64,000 bases of DNA from Corynebacterium genitalium ATCC 33030 (lineage in GTDB: Bacteria; Actinomycetota; Actinomycetes; Mycobacteriales; Mycobacteriaceae). The position numbers were made by a program, and so were the translations under genes. The stretch is from assembly GCF_000143825.1 (NCBI RefSeq), contig NZ_CM000961.1:930001-994000 (forward strand), given 5' to 3'. Under the pieces are notes generated by a model that was not told the DNA's origin, made no database searches, and saw only the letters and a list, made by a program, of their open reading frames with translations. Positions 1 to 11,959 of the stretch are shown one piece after another; position 1 is the first letter of the stretch, and each line of letters opens with the position of its first letter.

Positions 1-2575
<2,575 letters not shown>

Positions 2576-2579
<4 letters not shown>

Positions 2580-3268
2580 CAGTGACGAAGCCTGAAGACA
2601 ACGTCGACAACATCGACGACATCGTCAATCCTGGCCTGTTGGCCGGCGATGAAGAAGTGGAACCGATCGTCGAGCCCGGCACCGGGGATGGCAGCGGGCG
2701 CCCCGCGTTCGACCGCGAGCGCGCTGAAGCCGCTGTGCGCGAACTGCTGCTCGCGGTGGGGGAGGACCCGGACCGGGAAGGTCTCGTGGACACCCCGGCC
2801 CGAGTCGCCCGCGCCTACGAAGAGGTCTTTGCTGGGCTGCACGTCGACCCGACGGAGGTCCTGGACAAGACGTTCGCGGAGAACCACGAGGAGCTCGTCC
2901 TGGTGCGTGATGTGCCGATCTACTCCACCTGCGAGCACCACCTGGTGCCGTTCTACGGCGTGGCGCACATCGGCTACATCCCCGGCAGTGACGGTCATGT
3001 CACCGGTTTGTCTAAGCTAGCGCGGCTGGCGGATATGTACGCGAAGCGTCCGCAGGTGCAGGAGAGGTTGACTAGTCAGATTGCGGATGCACTCGTCGAT
3101 AAGCTGCAGGCGCAATCTGTGATTGTCGTGATTGAATGCGAGCACCTGTGCATGGCCATGCGTGGTATTCGCAAGCCGGGCGCAACGACGACGACCTCGG
3201 CTGTGCGCGGCGGTTTCAAGCGCAATGCCGCATCGCGGGCTGAAGTGTTGAGCCTGATCAGGGGGTAA
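2576..3268 (+). CDS. folE: GTP cyclohydrolase I
   Basis: Converts GTP to 7,8-dihydroneopterin triphosphate, the first step of folate synthesis. The 230-residue protein has an unusually long acidic N-terminal lead (about 45 residues) before the conserved core. The core carries the zinc and catalytic motifs CEHHLVPF and [10 protein letters not shown]. The GTG start overlaps the ftsH stop (GTGA), which fixes the start and suggests translational coupling. It is the first gene of a folE-folP-folB-folK run. Confidence 0.96.
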
Positions 3269-3273
3269 AAAAC

Positions 3274-4170
3274 ATGACCACGGTGAAGGAGCTGACCACC
3301 CCGGGCCGGACGATGGTCATGGGGATCCTCAACGTCACCGAGGACAGCTTTTCAGACGGCGGCAAGTGGCTCGACCGCGACGCCGCCATCGCGCATGCGA
3401 AGGACCTGGTGGCACAGGGTGCGGACATGATCGATGTCGGCGCCGAATCGACCCGTCCCGGTGCCACCCGCGTGGAGGCTGACCTCGAAGCCGAGCGCGT
3501 GAAGCCGGTCATCGCGGCGCTGCACGCGGAGGGGATCCGAACGTCGGTGGACACGATGCGCGCGTCGACGGCGCTTGCCGCAGCCGAGGCCGGTGTGGAC
3601 ATGATCAACGATGTCTCCGGTGGCTTGGCCGACCATGATATGTACCGCGTTATGGCGGAGACCGGTTTGCCGGTGTGCCTCATGCACTGGCGGACTCTGA
3701 ATGGCGGTGAGTTCGGCAACGCGGCCGGTGCGGCTGATCACGGCGGAGACGTGGTGGCCGACGTGCGCGATACCCTGAAGCGCCTGACTGACAACGCGGT
3801 CGACGCGGGTGTGGACCGCTCGCAGATCGTGCTGGACCCGGGCCTGGGCTTCGCGAAAACCGCCGCCGACAACTGGGCGCTGCTCCAGGCGCTGTCGGAA
3901 CTCATCGCCGGGGACCTGCCGATCCTCGTCGGCGCCTCCCGCAAGCGCTTCCTCATGGAGGTCCGTGCCAACCGCGGCTTGGAAGCGCACCCGGGCCTGG
4001 CGGATCCCGCGACGAGCGCGGTGACGGCGATCAGCGCGCACCTCGGCGCATGGGGCGTCCGGGTGCACGAAGTCGATGTGTCGCGTGACGCGGTCGATGT
4101 CGCCGCCGCATGGCGTCTCGGCGCAGACTACGCCAGCACGCAGAACACCCCAGGAGGAAGCAATGGCTGA
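3274..4170 (+). CDS. folP: Dihydropteroate synthase
   Basis: Condenses 6-hydroxymethyl-7,8-dihydropterin pyrophosphate with p-aminobenzoate; this is the sulfonamide target. The 298-residue TIM barrel shows GILNVTEDSFSDGG, DVGAESTRPGA, DPGLGFAK and GASRKRF, the pterin, phosphate and pABA-site motifs of an active enzyme. It starts 5 bp after folE behind GGGGG and overlaps folB by 8 bp. A pabC-like lyase that would make pABA lies near 62 kb. Confidence 0.96.
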   Translation: MTTVKELTTPGRTMVMGILNVTEDSFSDGGKWLDRDAAIAHAKDLVAQGADMIDVGAESTRPGATRVEADLEAERVKPVIAALHAEGIRTSVDTMRASTALAAAEAGVDMINDVSGGLADHDMYRVMAETGLPVCLMHWRTLNGGEFGNAAGAADHGGDVVADVRDTLKRLTDNAVDAGVDRSQIVLDPGLGFAKTAADNWALLQALSELIAGDLPILVGASRKRFLMEVRANRGLEAHPGLADPATSAVTAISAHLGAWGVRVHEVDVSRDAVDVAAAWRLGADYASTQNTPGGSNG

Positions 4171-4603
4171 CCGCATTCAACTGACCGGCATCCAGGTCCA
4201 CGCGAACCACGGTGTCTTGCCGCATGAGACGGAGTTCGGCCAGCCGTTCACCGTTGACATCACCTGCTGGCTCGACTTCGCAGCCGCTGCAGCCGGGGAT
4301 GATCTGACGCAGACCGTGAACTATGCCGCGCTGGCGCAACTGGCTGTGGACATCGCGGGTGGTACTGCGCGCCAGCTCATCGAGACCGTCGCCACCGAGA
4401 TCGCCGACGCTGCGCTTGCCGAGTTCACCCAGCTCCACGCCATCGAGGTCACTGTGCACAAGCCGCATGCGCCCGTGGGCGTTGCGCTTGACGACGTCGC
4501 CGTCACCTCCCGCCGCTCCCGCAAGACCGCCGCGTCCATGCCGACGATGGTGCGCCCCAGCACCCCCGGCGCGCCTGGACACGCAGGCACCGAGGAGGCC
4601 TGA
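4163..4603 (+). CDS. folB: Dihydroneopterin aldolase
   Basis: Cleaves 7,8-dihydroneopterin to 6-hydroxymethyl-7,8-dihydropterin. The ATG at 4163 sits behind a strong CAGGAGGAAG ribosome site and gives 146 residues. A longer in-frame reading from 4076 would only add folP-overlapping sequence. The protein shows the FolB features GIQVHANHGVLPHETEFG near the N-terminus and VTVHKPHAPVG with the catalytic lysine near the C-terminus. The last 30 residues are a basic, proline-rich extension. Confidence 0.94.
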   Translation: MADRIQLTGIQVHANHGVLPHETEFGQPFTVDITCWLDFAAAAAGDDLTQTVNYAALAQLAVDIAGGTARQLIETVATEIADAALAEFTQLHAIEVTVHKPHAPVGVALDDVAVTSRRSRKTAASMPTMVRPSTPGAPGHAGTEEA

Positions 4604-4605
4604 CC

Positions 4606-5076
4606 GTGATGCGCGCTGTCATTTCCACCGGGTCCAATATGGGGAATTCGCGCGCGCACCTGGCCAAGGTGGCCGAGGACTTCGCCGCTGAACTCGTGGA
4701 GGCCTCTAGCTTCTACCGCACTCCGCCGTGGGGTGGGGTGGAGCAGCAGGACTTCCTCAACCAAGTGCTTATCGTCGAGGTCGAGGAGTCGCCCGAAGAG
4801 CTGCTCGCCCGCTGCCAGCGCCTCGAACGCAAAGCGGGCCGCGTGCGCGAGGTCCGCTGGGGCCCGCGCACCCTGGACGTGGACATCGTTGCGCTTTTCG
4901 ACGACACCGGCGCACCGATCACCCGCGACACCGAGACGCTGACCGTGCCGCATCCCCGCGCCTTCGAGAGAGCCTTTGTGTTGGTGCCGTGGAGGGAGGT
5001 CGGCGGGGACGTCGATAAGCATCTGGCTGCGCTCGCCCCCGCGGAGGTCGCCGAGGTGCGGAAGGTGGAGCCGTGA
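4606..5076 (+). CDS. folK: 6-hydroxymethyl-7,8-dihydropterin pyrophosphokinase
   Basis: Transfers pyrophosphate from ATP to hydroxymethyldihydropterin, supplying the FolP substrate. The 156-residue protein shows STGSNMG at the N-terminus, NQVLIVEV, and RWGPRTLDVDIVAL, the HPPK signature with the two magnesium-binding aspartates. The start is either GTG at 4606 or the adjacent ATG at 4609. The gene overlaps the next gene by ATGA-type coupling, closing the folate operon. Confidence 0.95.
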   Translation: MMRAVISTGSNMGNSRAHLAKVAEDFAAELVEASSFYRTPPWGGVEQQDFLNQVLIVEVEESPEELLARCQRLERKAGRVREVRWGPRTLDVDIVALFDDTGAPITRDTETLTVPHPRAFERAFVLVPWREVGGDVDKHLAALAPAEVAEVRKVEP

Positions 5077-5540
5077 AACGCACCGACATCGCAGCTCTCA
5101 TCGGAACCGCGGGGTTCTTCGCCGCGGCCGCGCTGATCCTGGTGCGTCGCTTCTACGGCTCATGGCAGACAGTGTCCATCGTGTGGGCGTTGCCGTTGTG
5201 GGCGGTCGGCGCGCTCTGCGTCTTCCTGGCGGTGATGGTGCGCCGCCGGCGTGATGAGGGCCGCGTGGGTCTGGACCGCTCCCAACTCAACCCGATGATG
5301 GTGGCTAACTTCCTGGTGATCGGGAAGTCCGGCGCCTGGGCAGGGGCGGTACTGGGCGGTTGGTTTTTGGGCCTCACATTGTGGGTGGTGCCGCGGATAA
5401 ATATGCTTGCCGCGGCAGAGGCAGACGCGCCCGGGGTGCTCGCGGGACTCGCAGGCGCAGTTTTCTTAAGCGTTGCTGGTGTTATTCTTGAGCGTTCCTG
5501 CGAAGTGTCGCCACCTAATGAGGGTGAAGGTGCGGGTTAA
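5073..5540 (+). CDS. DUF3180 membrane protein
   Basis: A small integral membrane protein of 155 residues with about four hydrophobic segments (near residues 7-24, 33-52, 80-105 and 120-142). It matches DUF3180 proteins, which sit directly after folK in Corynebacteriales (Rv3605c position). The start overlaps the folK stop (GTGA). The function is unknown; the constant linkage to folate genes suggests a role tied to them or to the cell envelope, which is inference only. Confidence 0.85.
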   Translation: MKRTDIAALIGTAGFFAAAALILVRRFYGSWQTVSIVWALPLWAVGALCVFLAVMVRRRRDEGRVGLDRSQLNPMMVANFLVIGKSGAWAGAVLGGWFLGLTLWVVPRINMLAAAEADAPGVLAGLAGAVFLSVAGVILERSCEVSPPNEGEGAG

Positions 5541-5550
5541 GGTAAGGGGC

Positions 5551-6762
5551 ATGACTGAACAGGCAGGACGGACCCGATCGCGCGACGGGGGCAATCTGTG
5601 GATGATGCTCCTGATCGCTCTGGCATTGATTGCAACTGTGATCATGCTGATCAGCGATTCTTCCGTCTGGCTCCAGGTCGCCCTGCTCGCCGCCCTATGG
5701 GCCGCAATTCTTGGTTTCATGCTGGTCACCCGCACGCGACATGACCGCGATGCCGCCCAAGCGCTTCTCGACGCTGAGCGTCGCGAGCACGCCGCCGAAA
5801 TCGATGCCCTCAACGCCCGCAATGAAGCCGCCCGTGCCGCCGAAGGCCTCCCGCCTACCACCGCTGATGCGGAGATCCTGCGCGAGATCCGCGAAGAGTT
5901 GGCAAACCTGCGCGCCCAGCTCGAGGACCTCTCCGGCCGCGAATTCGGTTACGAGCCGGCGGCCCTCCAAGCCGAAGCGCGGCGGGTCCGCGAGATCGAG
6001 TCACGCACCAGTCACGTTGTCCGCTCCGACGCGCAGCAGCAACCGCCGCGGGCTCAAGCACAACAACAACGCCCGACGCAGCAGCATCCGCAATCAGCAC
6101 AGCAAATGCCGTCCCGCCGCTGGCGGGGCCCGGGTGCAGAGGACGAGACCTCCCGCATCGAGCCGGTCCGCGTCCAGGAGCAACCTGAACCGCCGCGCGC
6201 GACCGCGCGCCAGACTGGCCCAGGCTCATCCTCACTGTCGGGCGCGCCGTCCACGGATGCTGTCGCCGGCCGCGTCGGATCGCACCGCGCTCCTGAGGGC
6301 CGCAACCCGCTGACCGACCTGATCCGCGAGCGCCAGGAAGAGATCGACCGCGAGCAGGCTGCGCGCGAGGCGCAGGAAAAGGCTGAGGCCGAGCGCCGCG
6401 AGCGCGCCGCCCGCGAGCAGCGCCAGCGGGAAGAAGAGCAGCGCCGCCAGTTCGAAGAAGCACAGCGTCAACACGAGGCGGAGCAGCGCCGCCAGCTCGA
6501 GGAGGCCCAGCGCCGCCAGCGGGAAGAAGAGCAGCGTCGCCACCGCGAGGAGCTGGAGCGCCGCCAGCGCGAGGAAGCGGCGCGGGCGCAGGAGGCGCAG
6601 CGGGCTGAGATGGAGGCTCGTGAACGTCGAGAAGCCGAAGAGCGTGCCGCCGCAGAGACCCGCAGCGAACGAGATGAACCCCGCGGACGCCGCCGCGCAG
6701 ACGAGCGCGGCGATGGATCGCTGACCGTCGCTGAGCTGCTCGCGCGCAGCAGGGGCCAGTAA
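5551..6762 (+). CDS. Membrane protein with long charged coiled-coil tail (DUF6779-type)
   Basis: I chose the ATG at 5551 behind AAGGTAAGGGG rather than the earlier in-frame TTG/ATG codons inside the DUF3180 gene. The 403-residue protein has two adjacent membrane helices near residues 18-60. A short coiled coil, a low-complexity Gln/Pro/Arg region (about 165-265) and a very long Arg/Glu/Gln helical tail (about 270-375, units like RREEEQRRQ) follow. It corresponds in position to Rv3604c. It is probably a cytoplasmic-facing scaffold anchored in the membrane; the exact function is unknown. Confidence 0.8.
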   Translation: MTEQAGRTRSRDGGNLWMMLLIALALIATVIMLISDSSVWLQVALLAALWAAILGFMLVTRTRHDRDAAQALLDAERREHAAEIDALNARNEAARAAEGLPPTTADAEILREIREELANLRAQLEDLSGREFGYEPAALQAEARRVREIESRTSHVVRSDAQQQPPRAQAQQQRPTQQHPQSAQQMPSRRWRGPGAEDETSRIEPVRVQEQPEPPRATARQTGPGSSSLSGAPSTDAVAGRVGSHRAPEGRNPLTDLIRERQEEIDREQAAREAQEKAEAERRERAAREQRQREEEQRRQFEEAQRQHEAEQRRQLEEAQRRQREEEQRRHREELERRQREEAARAQEAQRAEMEARERREAEERAAAETRSERDEPRGRRRADERGDGSLTVAELLARSRGQ

Positions 6763-7454
6763 TGCCAGCACCACGCCTGCACGTCGGGTATATGGGTAAG
6801 ACCGACCTGGCTGATGAGTTGGCTCGTGTCGGGCACCGGACCACCCCGATTACCGGTGGGGAGTCGCTGGAGCCGTTCGACCTCATCGTCATCGAGCAAG
6901 TCTGGTGGGCCATTCCGGTGCTTGCGGAGGGGATGTCGCAGCGGATCCGCAAAGGCCAGATGGTGCTGCACACCGCGGTGGAGACCGGGGTGCAGGCGCT
7001 CGACCCGTTCGAGGTCAACGGTGCGATTGTCATGGCGGCGCACCGGGTGTGGAAGAACTATTGGGTGACTTCGGCGGCGGATGACGTCGGCGAATCCGTG
7101 GTCAACCTGCTCATTAGCGAAACCGGCGGCAACGTGACGCTGATTGAGGACCGCCAGCGCCCGGCGATCAAGGCCGCAGAGCGGATGCGGGCGCTGTCCT
7201 ACGAGGTGAACATGGACGCTTACAACATCCTGCGCCGCACCATTCGCGCGATCGAGCCGGACGCGGTCGAGTTTTGGGGCCCAGAGGATGAGCCCATGGC
7301 GGACACGATCGACGTCGATGAGCTCGAGTCGATTTACGGCGCGATTGAAAGCACGGATATTGCGACCTTGTACGCCGCGTTGGAGCGCCGCTACGCCTCG
7401 CGCAACAAGCTCGCGGACCAAGAGTTGTGGGCGCTGGGCAAACGCCCGATGTAG
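6762..7454 (+). CDS. Rossmann/DUF2520-like protein, short and degenerate
   Basis: It sits where Rv3603c-type Rossmann plus DUF2520 proteins lie next to panC, and it overlaps the upstream stop by one base. At 230 residues it is shorter than the usual roughly 300. The usual N-terminal dinucleotide glycine motif is replaced by VGYMGKTDLADELARVGH, while the later helical region resembles the DUF2520 part. It may therefore have lost NAD(P) binding. The downstream PanC-like gene is also divergent, so the pair may have drifted to a new role together. Confidence 0.65.
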   Translation: MPAPRLHVGYMGKTDLADELARVGHRTTPITGGESLEPFDLIVIEQVWWAIPVLAEGMSQRIRKGQMVLHTAVETGVQALDPFEVNGAIVMAAHRVWKNYWVTSAADDVGESVVNLLISETGGNVTLIEDRQRPAIKAAERMRALSYEVNMDAYNILRRTIRAIEPDAVEFWGPEDEPMADTIDVDELESIYGAIESTDIATLYAALERRYASRNKLADQELWALGKRPM

Positions 7455-7488
7455 GCCCGGCATTCGCTGGCCCGTACGCTTGGGACCC

Positions 7489-8280
7489 ATGACGTTCACG
7501 CCGGGCACAGCCACTGTTGTCACCGATCCAGCGCAGCTGGCCACCTACGGCCGCGCGTTCCGCAAGACGGGCAAGCGCGTCACGCTCGTCCCGCTCGGGG
7601 AGGGCATTCACGCCGGCCACATTTCTATGATTCGCGCCGCGAAGTCCTTGCTGGGCAGCATGGTCATGGTCACATACTCCGGCGCGGACGTTCCCGCGGA
7701 CTTCGCCCGTGAGGGGGTGGACGTGGTCTTTCACGGCAGTTTCGATCCGGCGGTGCGCATCACGCCGCAGCTGGACCACCTCGAGGATCCGGGCGCGATC
7801 GCTGGCGCCGTCACGCGCACCGTCGCTGCGATCAACGCCACGCACGCGACGGATGTGGTGGTCGGGGAGAAGGATTTCGAGGAGCTCGTCGCGCTCCAGC
7901 ACGCAGTCACCGCGCTGCGCATGGAGGTCCAGCTGCATAGCTTGCCGACGGTTCGTGCCAGCGGCGGCATCGCCATGTCACTGCGTAACGAGCATGTCGC
8001 ACCGGAATCCCAGGACGCGGCCCTTGCCATTGGCGCTGCGTTGACCGCCGGTGCGCATGTCGCCGAAGACGGGCCGGAGCGGATCCTGCAGACGGTGTCG
8101 GGAGTGCTCGAGGCTGGCGGTGTGACCCCGGAATATGTGGAGCTGCGGTCGCTCGCGTTCGGCCCAGCGCCAAGTGTTGGGGATGCCCGCCTGCTCGTCG
8201 CTGCGACCGTGGGCGGGGTGCGCTTGATCGACAACGTCGGTGTGCCGGTCGGAGTGGGTTTTAGAAACCTTGACGCGTAA
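7489..8280 (+). CDS. panC: PanC-like protein (divergent pantoate-beta-alanine ligase)
   Basis: A 263-residue nucleotidylyltransferase-fold protein in the usual panC position. The HIGH-like element survives as GEGIHAGHISM, and GEKDFEELVALQ matches the GEKDYQQ block. The KMSKS-like block reads GIAMSLRNEHV where the family has MSSRN. The FVNPxQF pantoate site of true PanC is absent: the aligned strand reads MVTYSGADVPADF. Family membership is secure, but catalytic competence is doubtful, and a genuine panC may exist elsewhere. The chosen ATG at 7489 is in frame with the family N-terminus. Confidence 0.75.
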   Translation: MTFTPGTATVVTDPAQLATYGRAFRKTGKRVTLVPLGEGIHAGHISMIRAAKSLLGSMVMVTYSGADVPADFAREGVDVVFHGSFDPAVRITPQLDHLEDPGAIAGAVTRTVAAINATHATDVVVGEKDFEELVALQHAVTALRMEVQLHSLPTVRASGGIAMSLRNEHVAPESQDAALAIGAALTAGAHVAEDGPERILQTVSGVLEAGGVTPEYVELRSLAFGPAPSVGDARLLVAATVGGVRLIDNVGVPVGVGFRNLDA

Positions 8281-8302
8281 AACGCCGGGGTATGTTTAAT
8301 GC

Positions 8303-9322
8303 ATGCCCCACCATGATTTCTATTCATCGCTTGGGTTGGACCGCGACCGCGATGCTGCGAGTCTCGCCGCGACGATCGACTGGCGGCTTGCGGACAGTAA
8401 CATCAGCCCCGCCCAGCGTGATGAGCTGCAGGTAGCCCAGAAAATCCTGGGTGACGAACGCCGCCGAGCGTTGTACGACGCCCGTCTGGACGACCCGACC
8501 GCGCCGACCATCGACGTCTCTTCTCTGCGCGAACTGGCCGATATCGATTTCGGCCCCGCGGAGGCTGACGAGGCGGCGGAGGAGACTGCAACCACCAGCA
8601 TCCCCGTCGTACCGGCCCCGGCGGCGGAGCCTGACGCGCCGCAGGCCTCAGCCGGTGAGGAGCCTAAGGCGGAGGTCAAGCCCAAGCCGAAGCAGTACTA
8701 CCCGGACACAGACCCGAATGCTGAGGCAGTCAGCCCTGTGCAGCAGTACCCGGTCCAGTCATATCCGGCACAGTATCTGGGCCCGCCGCCGGGGTACTAC
8801 CCGCCGCAGGTGCAGGGCGCTGACAAGCCCCGGCGCGGAAAAACAGTGCCGGTGTTCTTGGGTGCTCTCGTGTTGCTCGGCGCGCTGGGTGCCGGCGGTT
8901 GGTGGTTCTGGAACAACCAGAGTGAGCCCTGGGAGCCGGAGGACCAGGTCATCGCTGACGCGTTCCCGCGCATCATCGGGGAGGAGAACGGCCAGCGCGG
9001 CTGGTTGGGGATGCGGTGCACGTCCAAGGAACCGGAGGAAGGCCAGGACGCCCGGATCCGCTGCGCCGACAAGCAGCTCGGTGTGAGCGTGATGGACTAC
9101 GGCACGGTGGAGGCTCGCGACGGGATGCTTCCGGATGCGGATCCGGTCGTTCTCACTCAGGGTGAGTGCGAAGTGCACTCGTACGAACGCGCGGGTCAAA
9201 GCCCGCCGGCTTATGTCCTCGCGCCGCAGGGGCAGGATGGCCAGTTTCTCCTCGTGGTCAACGGTGAGGACGCAGAGAACAAGCGCCTCCACCTCAATAT
9301 GTGCGATAAGACCCGCGAGTGA
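8303..9322 (+). CDS. Membrane protein with J-like N-terminal domain
   Basis: A 339-residue protein. Residues 1-65 resemble a J-domain: it opens with DFYSSLGLDRDRDA and closes with AQKILGDERRRALYDARL, but the catalytic HPD tripeptide is missing. A Pro/Tyr-rich linker (about residues 90-170), one membrane helix (VPVFLGALVLLGALGAGGWW, about 178-198) and a C-terminal domain of about 130 residues with three or more cysteines follow. The topology suggests a cytoplasmic J-like head and an exported tail. I do not recognise a named family beyond corynebacterial hypothetical proteins. Confidence 0.7.
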   Translation: MPHHDFYSSLGLDRDRDAASLAATIDWRLADSNISPAQRDELQVAQKILGDERRRALYDARLDDPTAPTIDVSSLRELADIDFGPAEADEAAEETATTSIPVVPAPAAEPDAPQASAGEEPKAEVKPKPKQYYPDTDPNAEAVSPVQQYPVQSYPAQYLGPPPGYYPPQVQGADKPRRGKTVPVFLGALVLLGALGAGGWWFWNNQSEPWEPEDQVIADAFPRIIGEENGQRGWLGMRCTSKEPEEGQDARIRCADKQLGVSVMDYGTVEARDGMLPDADPVVLTQGECEVHSYERAGQSPPAYVLAPQGQDGQFLLVVNGEDAENKRLHLNMCDKTRE

Positions 9323-9389
9323 CTGAGCGCTGATTCTGGACGTTGCCTGACTACTACTAGTTTCATGTAAACGACTACGGTAGGAGAGC

Positions 9390-10916
9390 GTGACTACCCA
9401 GGACCTTTCAGAGCAGCAACAGATCCGCCGCGCGAAGCGTGAGAAGCTCCTTGCAGAGGGGCATGAGCCGTACCCGGTCGTTGTCGACCGCACGACGTCG
9501 CTGAAGGATCTGCGTGCGAAGTACTCCACCGCTGAGGGGGAGCTCGCGCTGGAGCCGGGCGAGGAGACACAGGATGAGGTTGCGGTCGCAGGCCGCATCA
9601 TGTTCCAGCGCAACACGGGCAAGCTGTGCTTTGCGACGTTGCAGGAAGGCGACGGCACCCAACTCCAGGTCATGCTCTCCTTGGCGGAGGTCGGCGAGGA
9701 GTCGCTGGCGAACTGGAAGGCCGATACCGACCTGGGCGATATTGTCTCCGTGCGGGGCCGGGTCATTGCGTCGAAACGCGGCGAGCTGTCTGTGATGGCG
9801 AGCAGCTGGCACATGGCGTCGAAGGCACTGCGCCCGCTGCCGGTCGCTTTCGCCGACATGAATGAAGAGCAGCGCGTGCGTTACCGCTACACCGATCTGA
9901 TCATGCGTGACGATGCACGCAAGAACGCGCTGACCCGCATCAAGGTGATCGCTGCGCTGCGTAAGTACCTCACGGGCCTGGACTTCGTTGAGGTGGAGAC
10001 CCCGATGCTGCAGACTCTGCACGGTGGTGCCGCAGCGCGTCCGTTTGAGACGCACTCCAACGCGCTGGACATCGACCTGTACCTGCGCATCGCGCCGGAG
10101 CTGTACCTGAAGCGCTGCGTCGTCGGCGGCATTGATCGCGTCTTTGAGATCAACCGCAACTTCCGCAACGAGGGCGTCGATAGCTCGCACTCGCCGGAGT
10201 TCACCATGATGGAGACCTACCAAGCGTGGGGCACCTACAAAGATGGCGCGGAGACCATCAAGGGCGCCGTGCAGTTCTGCGCGCAGGAAGTCTTCGGCTC
10301 AACGACGGTGACGCTTGCCGACGGCACCTCCTACGACCTCGGCGGCGACTGGAAAGTCCTGGAGATGTACCCGTCGCTGAATGAGGCGTTGGCGCGGAAG
10401 TTCCCGGGTCAGCCGGAGGTGACGATCGACTCCACCGTCGATGAGCTCAAGGGCATCGCCGCCGCGATTGGCCTGAAGGTTCCGGAGAACGCAGGCTGGG
10501 GCCACGGCAAGCTCGTCGAGGAGATCTGGGAAGAGCTGTGCTCCGACCAGCTGTATGAGCCGACTTTTGTGATCAACTTCCCGGTCGAGACCTCCCCGCT
10601 GACCCGCGATCACCGCGAGAAACCGCGCGTGACCGAGAAGTGGGACCTCTACGTCCGCGGCTTCGAGCTGGCCACTGGCTATTCCGAGCTGGTCGACCCC
10701 GTGATCCAGCGCGAGCGTTTCGAGGACCAGGCCCGCCTGGCCGCCGACGGTGACGACGAAGCCATGGTTCTTGACGAGGACTTCCTCGCCGCCATGGAGC
10801 AGGGCATGCCGCCGACCGCCGGTACCGGCATGGGCATCGACCGTCTCCTGATGGCTCTGACCGGTCTGGGCATCCGCGAGACCGTCCTGTTCCCGATGGT
10901 GCGCCCCGAGGCTTAA
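9390..10916 (+). CDS. lysS: Lysyl-tRNA synthetase (class II)
   Basis: Charges tRNA-Lys. The 508-residue protein starts at GTG behind TAGGAGAG. It has an N-terminal OB-fold anticodon-binding domain (about residues 55-160) and a class II catalytic core with motif 2 around [18 protein letters not shown] and motif 3 [15 protein letters not shown]. Length and motifs fit a complete LysRS. Its place upstream of clpC is the same as in mycobacteria, although the lsr2 gene that lies between them there is not present here. Confidence 0.97.
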   Translation: MTTQDLSEQQQIRRAKREKLLAEGHEPYPVVVDRTTSLKDLRAKYSTAEGELALEPGEETQDEVAVAGRIMFQRNTGKLCFATLQEGDGTQLQVMLSLAEVGEESLANWKADTDLGDIVSVRGRVIASKRGELSVMASSWHMASKALRPLPVAFADMNEEQRVRYRYTDLIMRDDARKNALTRIKVIAALRKYLTGLDFVEVETPMLQTLHGGAAARPFETHSNALDIDLYLRIAPELYLKRCVVGGIDRVFEINRNFRNEGVDSSHSPEFTMMETYQAWGTYKDGAETIKGAVQFCAQEVFGSTTVTLADGTSYDLGGDWKVLEMYPSLNEALARKFPGQPEVTIDSTVDELKGIAAAIGLKVPENAGWGHGKLVEEIWEELCSDQLYEPTFVINFPVETSPLTRDHREKPRVTEKWDLYVRGFELATGYSELVDPVIQRERFEDQARLAADGDDEAMVLDEDFLAAMEQGMPPTAGTGMGIDRLLMALTGLGIRETVLFPMVRPEA

Positions 10917-10979
10917 CCCACCTCGCGGCTCGCGCCGAAAAGCACCTCTTTGCAGGGAGAACCGGGTTAGTCTGAGCCC

Positions 10980-11873
10980 ATGCGCTCATTGACCCGCTCC
11001 GTGGCCGCCGTGTGCGGCGCCCTTCTGCTCGCCGTCACTGTTGTCGGCTGCTCCAAAGAGGGGGAGGAAGAGCCGGGATTCTCTACCGTGTCACCCTCCA
11101 CCACTGAGGAAGCCGCGGTAGAGGAAGACATTTCCGCTACCCAAGAGAATTCCAAAGAGTCTGCACCGGAGTGTACCGAGGCCGCGCTCGAGCGAGATCT
11201 CGGTGAAGGAAACGCGCTGGGGTGGACAATCCTCGAGTGCGAGGGCGACTTTGCGTTTGTTGCCCACAAGTCCAGCGACTACCTGATCCCGATCATCTGG
11301 GAGAACGGGAAGTGGAAGGTGATCCCGGAAGACGGTCAGCTTCAGAATGCGTTGTTGTCGGGTTGCTACGACCAGTCAACTGTGGACAGGCTGGGCATCG
11401 GTCCGAAGGTTCGGTCCCAGATGTACAACTGCGCCACCGGCACCACGTTCGATAACGACGCTGTCCCCGCCGACCATGCCGAGTACATCACGTCGGTTGG
11501 TCTCGGGGAAGCTATCTTCCACGCCTCTTATCCGAAGTGCGATGGTCGCTACATCCTGATCCTGGATTCGATCGTCGACGATCCGTCGCTCGACGACACT
11601 CGCCAGCGGCTGACCGAAGCTGTCGCTTTCGTCGGGCCCGACGGTGAGGAGGGCAAGGAGTTCACCGTGCCTGGCCAGTGCGATTCCTTGCGCAAGCAGG
11701 TTGACGGCCATGACATTTATCCCGTCTACCTGGATTTCGGGAAAGACAAGTCCGCGGCGTGCTCAGCGAAGTCACGGTACGGCGGTAACGTCCGCCCGCT
11801 TATCGACGGCGACTTCGCCTCGGGCAACAACCAATCGGTCGACGAAGCCCGTCTTGCTCTCGATCCCTGCTAG
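10980..11873 (+). CDS. Putative lipoprotein
   Basis: The N-terminus MRSLTRSVAAVCGALLLAVT is followed by VVGC, a clear lipoprotein signal peptide and lipobox, so the mature protein should be membrane-anchored on the outer face. The 297 residues continue with a Ser/Thr/Glu-rich linker and then a compact region with eight or so cysteines spread through it, suggesting disulfide-stabilised extracytoplasmic domains. I do not recognise the family. One copy of the GCTTATCGACG repeat lies near the 3' end. Confidence 0.75.
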   Translation: MRSLTRSVAAVCGALLLAVTVVGCSKEGEEEPGFSTVSPSTTEEAAVEEDISATQENSKESAPECTEAALERDLGEGNALGWTILECEGDFAFVAHKSSDYLIPIIWENGKWKVIPEDGQLQNALLSGCYDQSTVDRLGIGPKVRSQMYNCATGTTFDNDAVPADHAEYITSVGLGEAIFHASYPKCDGRYILILDSIVDDPSLDDTRQRLTEAVAFVGPDGEEGKEFTVPGQCDSLRKQVDGHDIYPVYLDFGKDKSAACSAKSRYGGNVRPLIDGDFASGNNQSVDEARLALDPC

Positions 11874-11959
11874 AGCGTGCCGGTGGGCGTTCCCGACATG
11901 GGATATTGTCGCAAGTAGTCACTTTCAAACGGTTAGCGATTCAAGAAAGGTTCTCCCCC

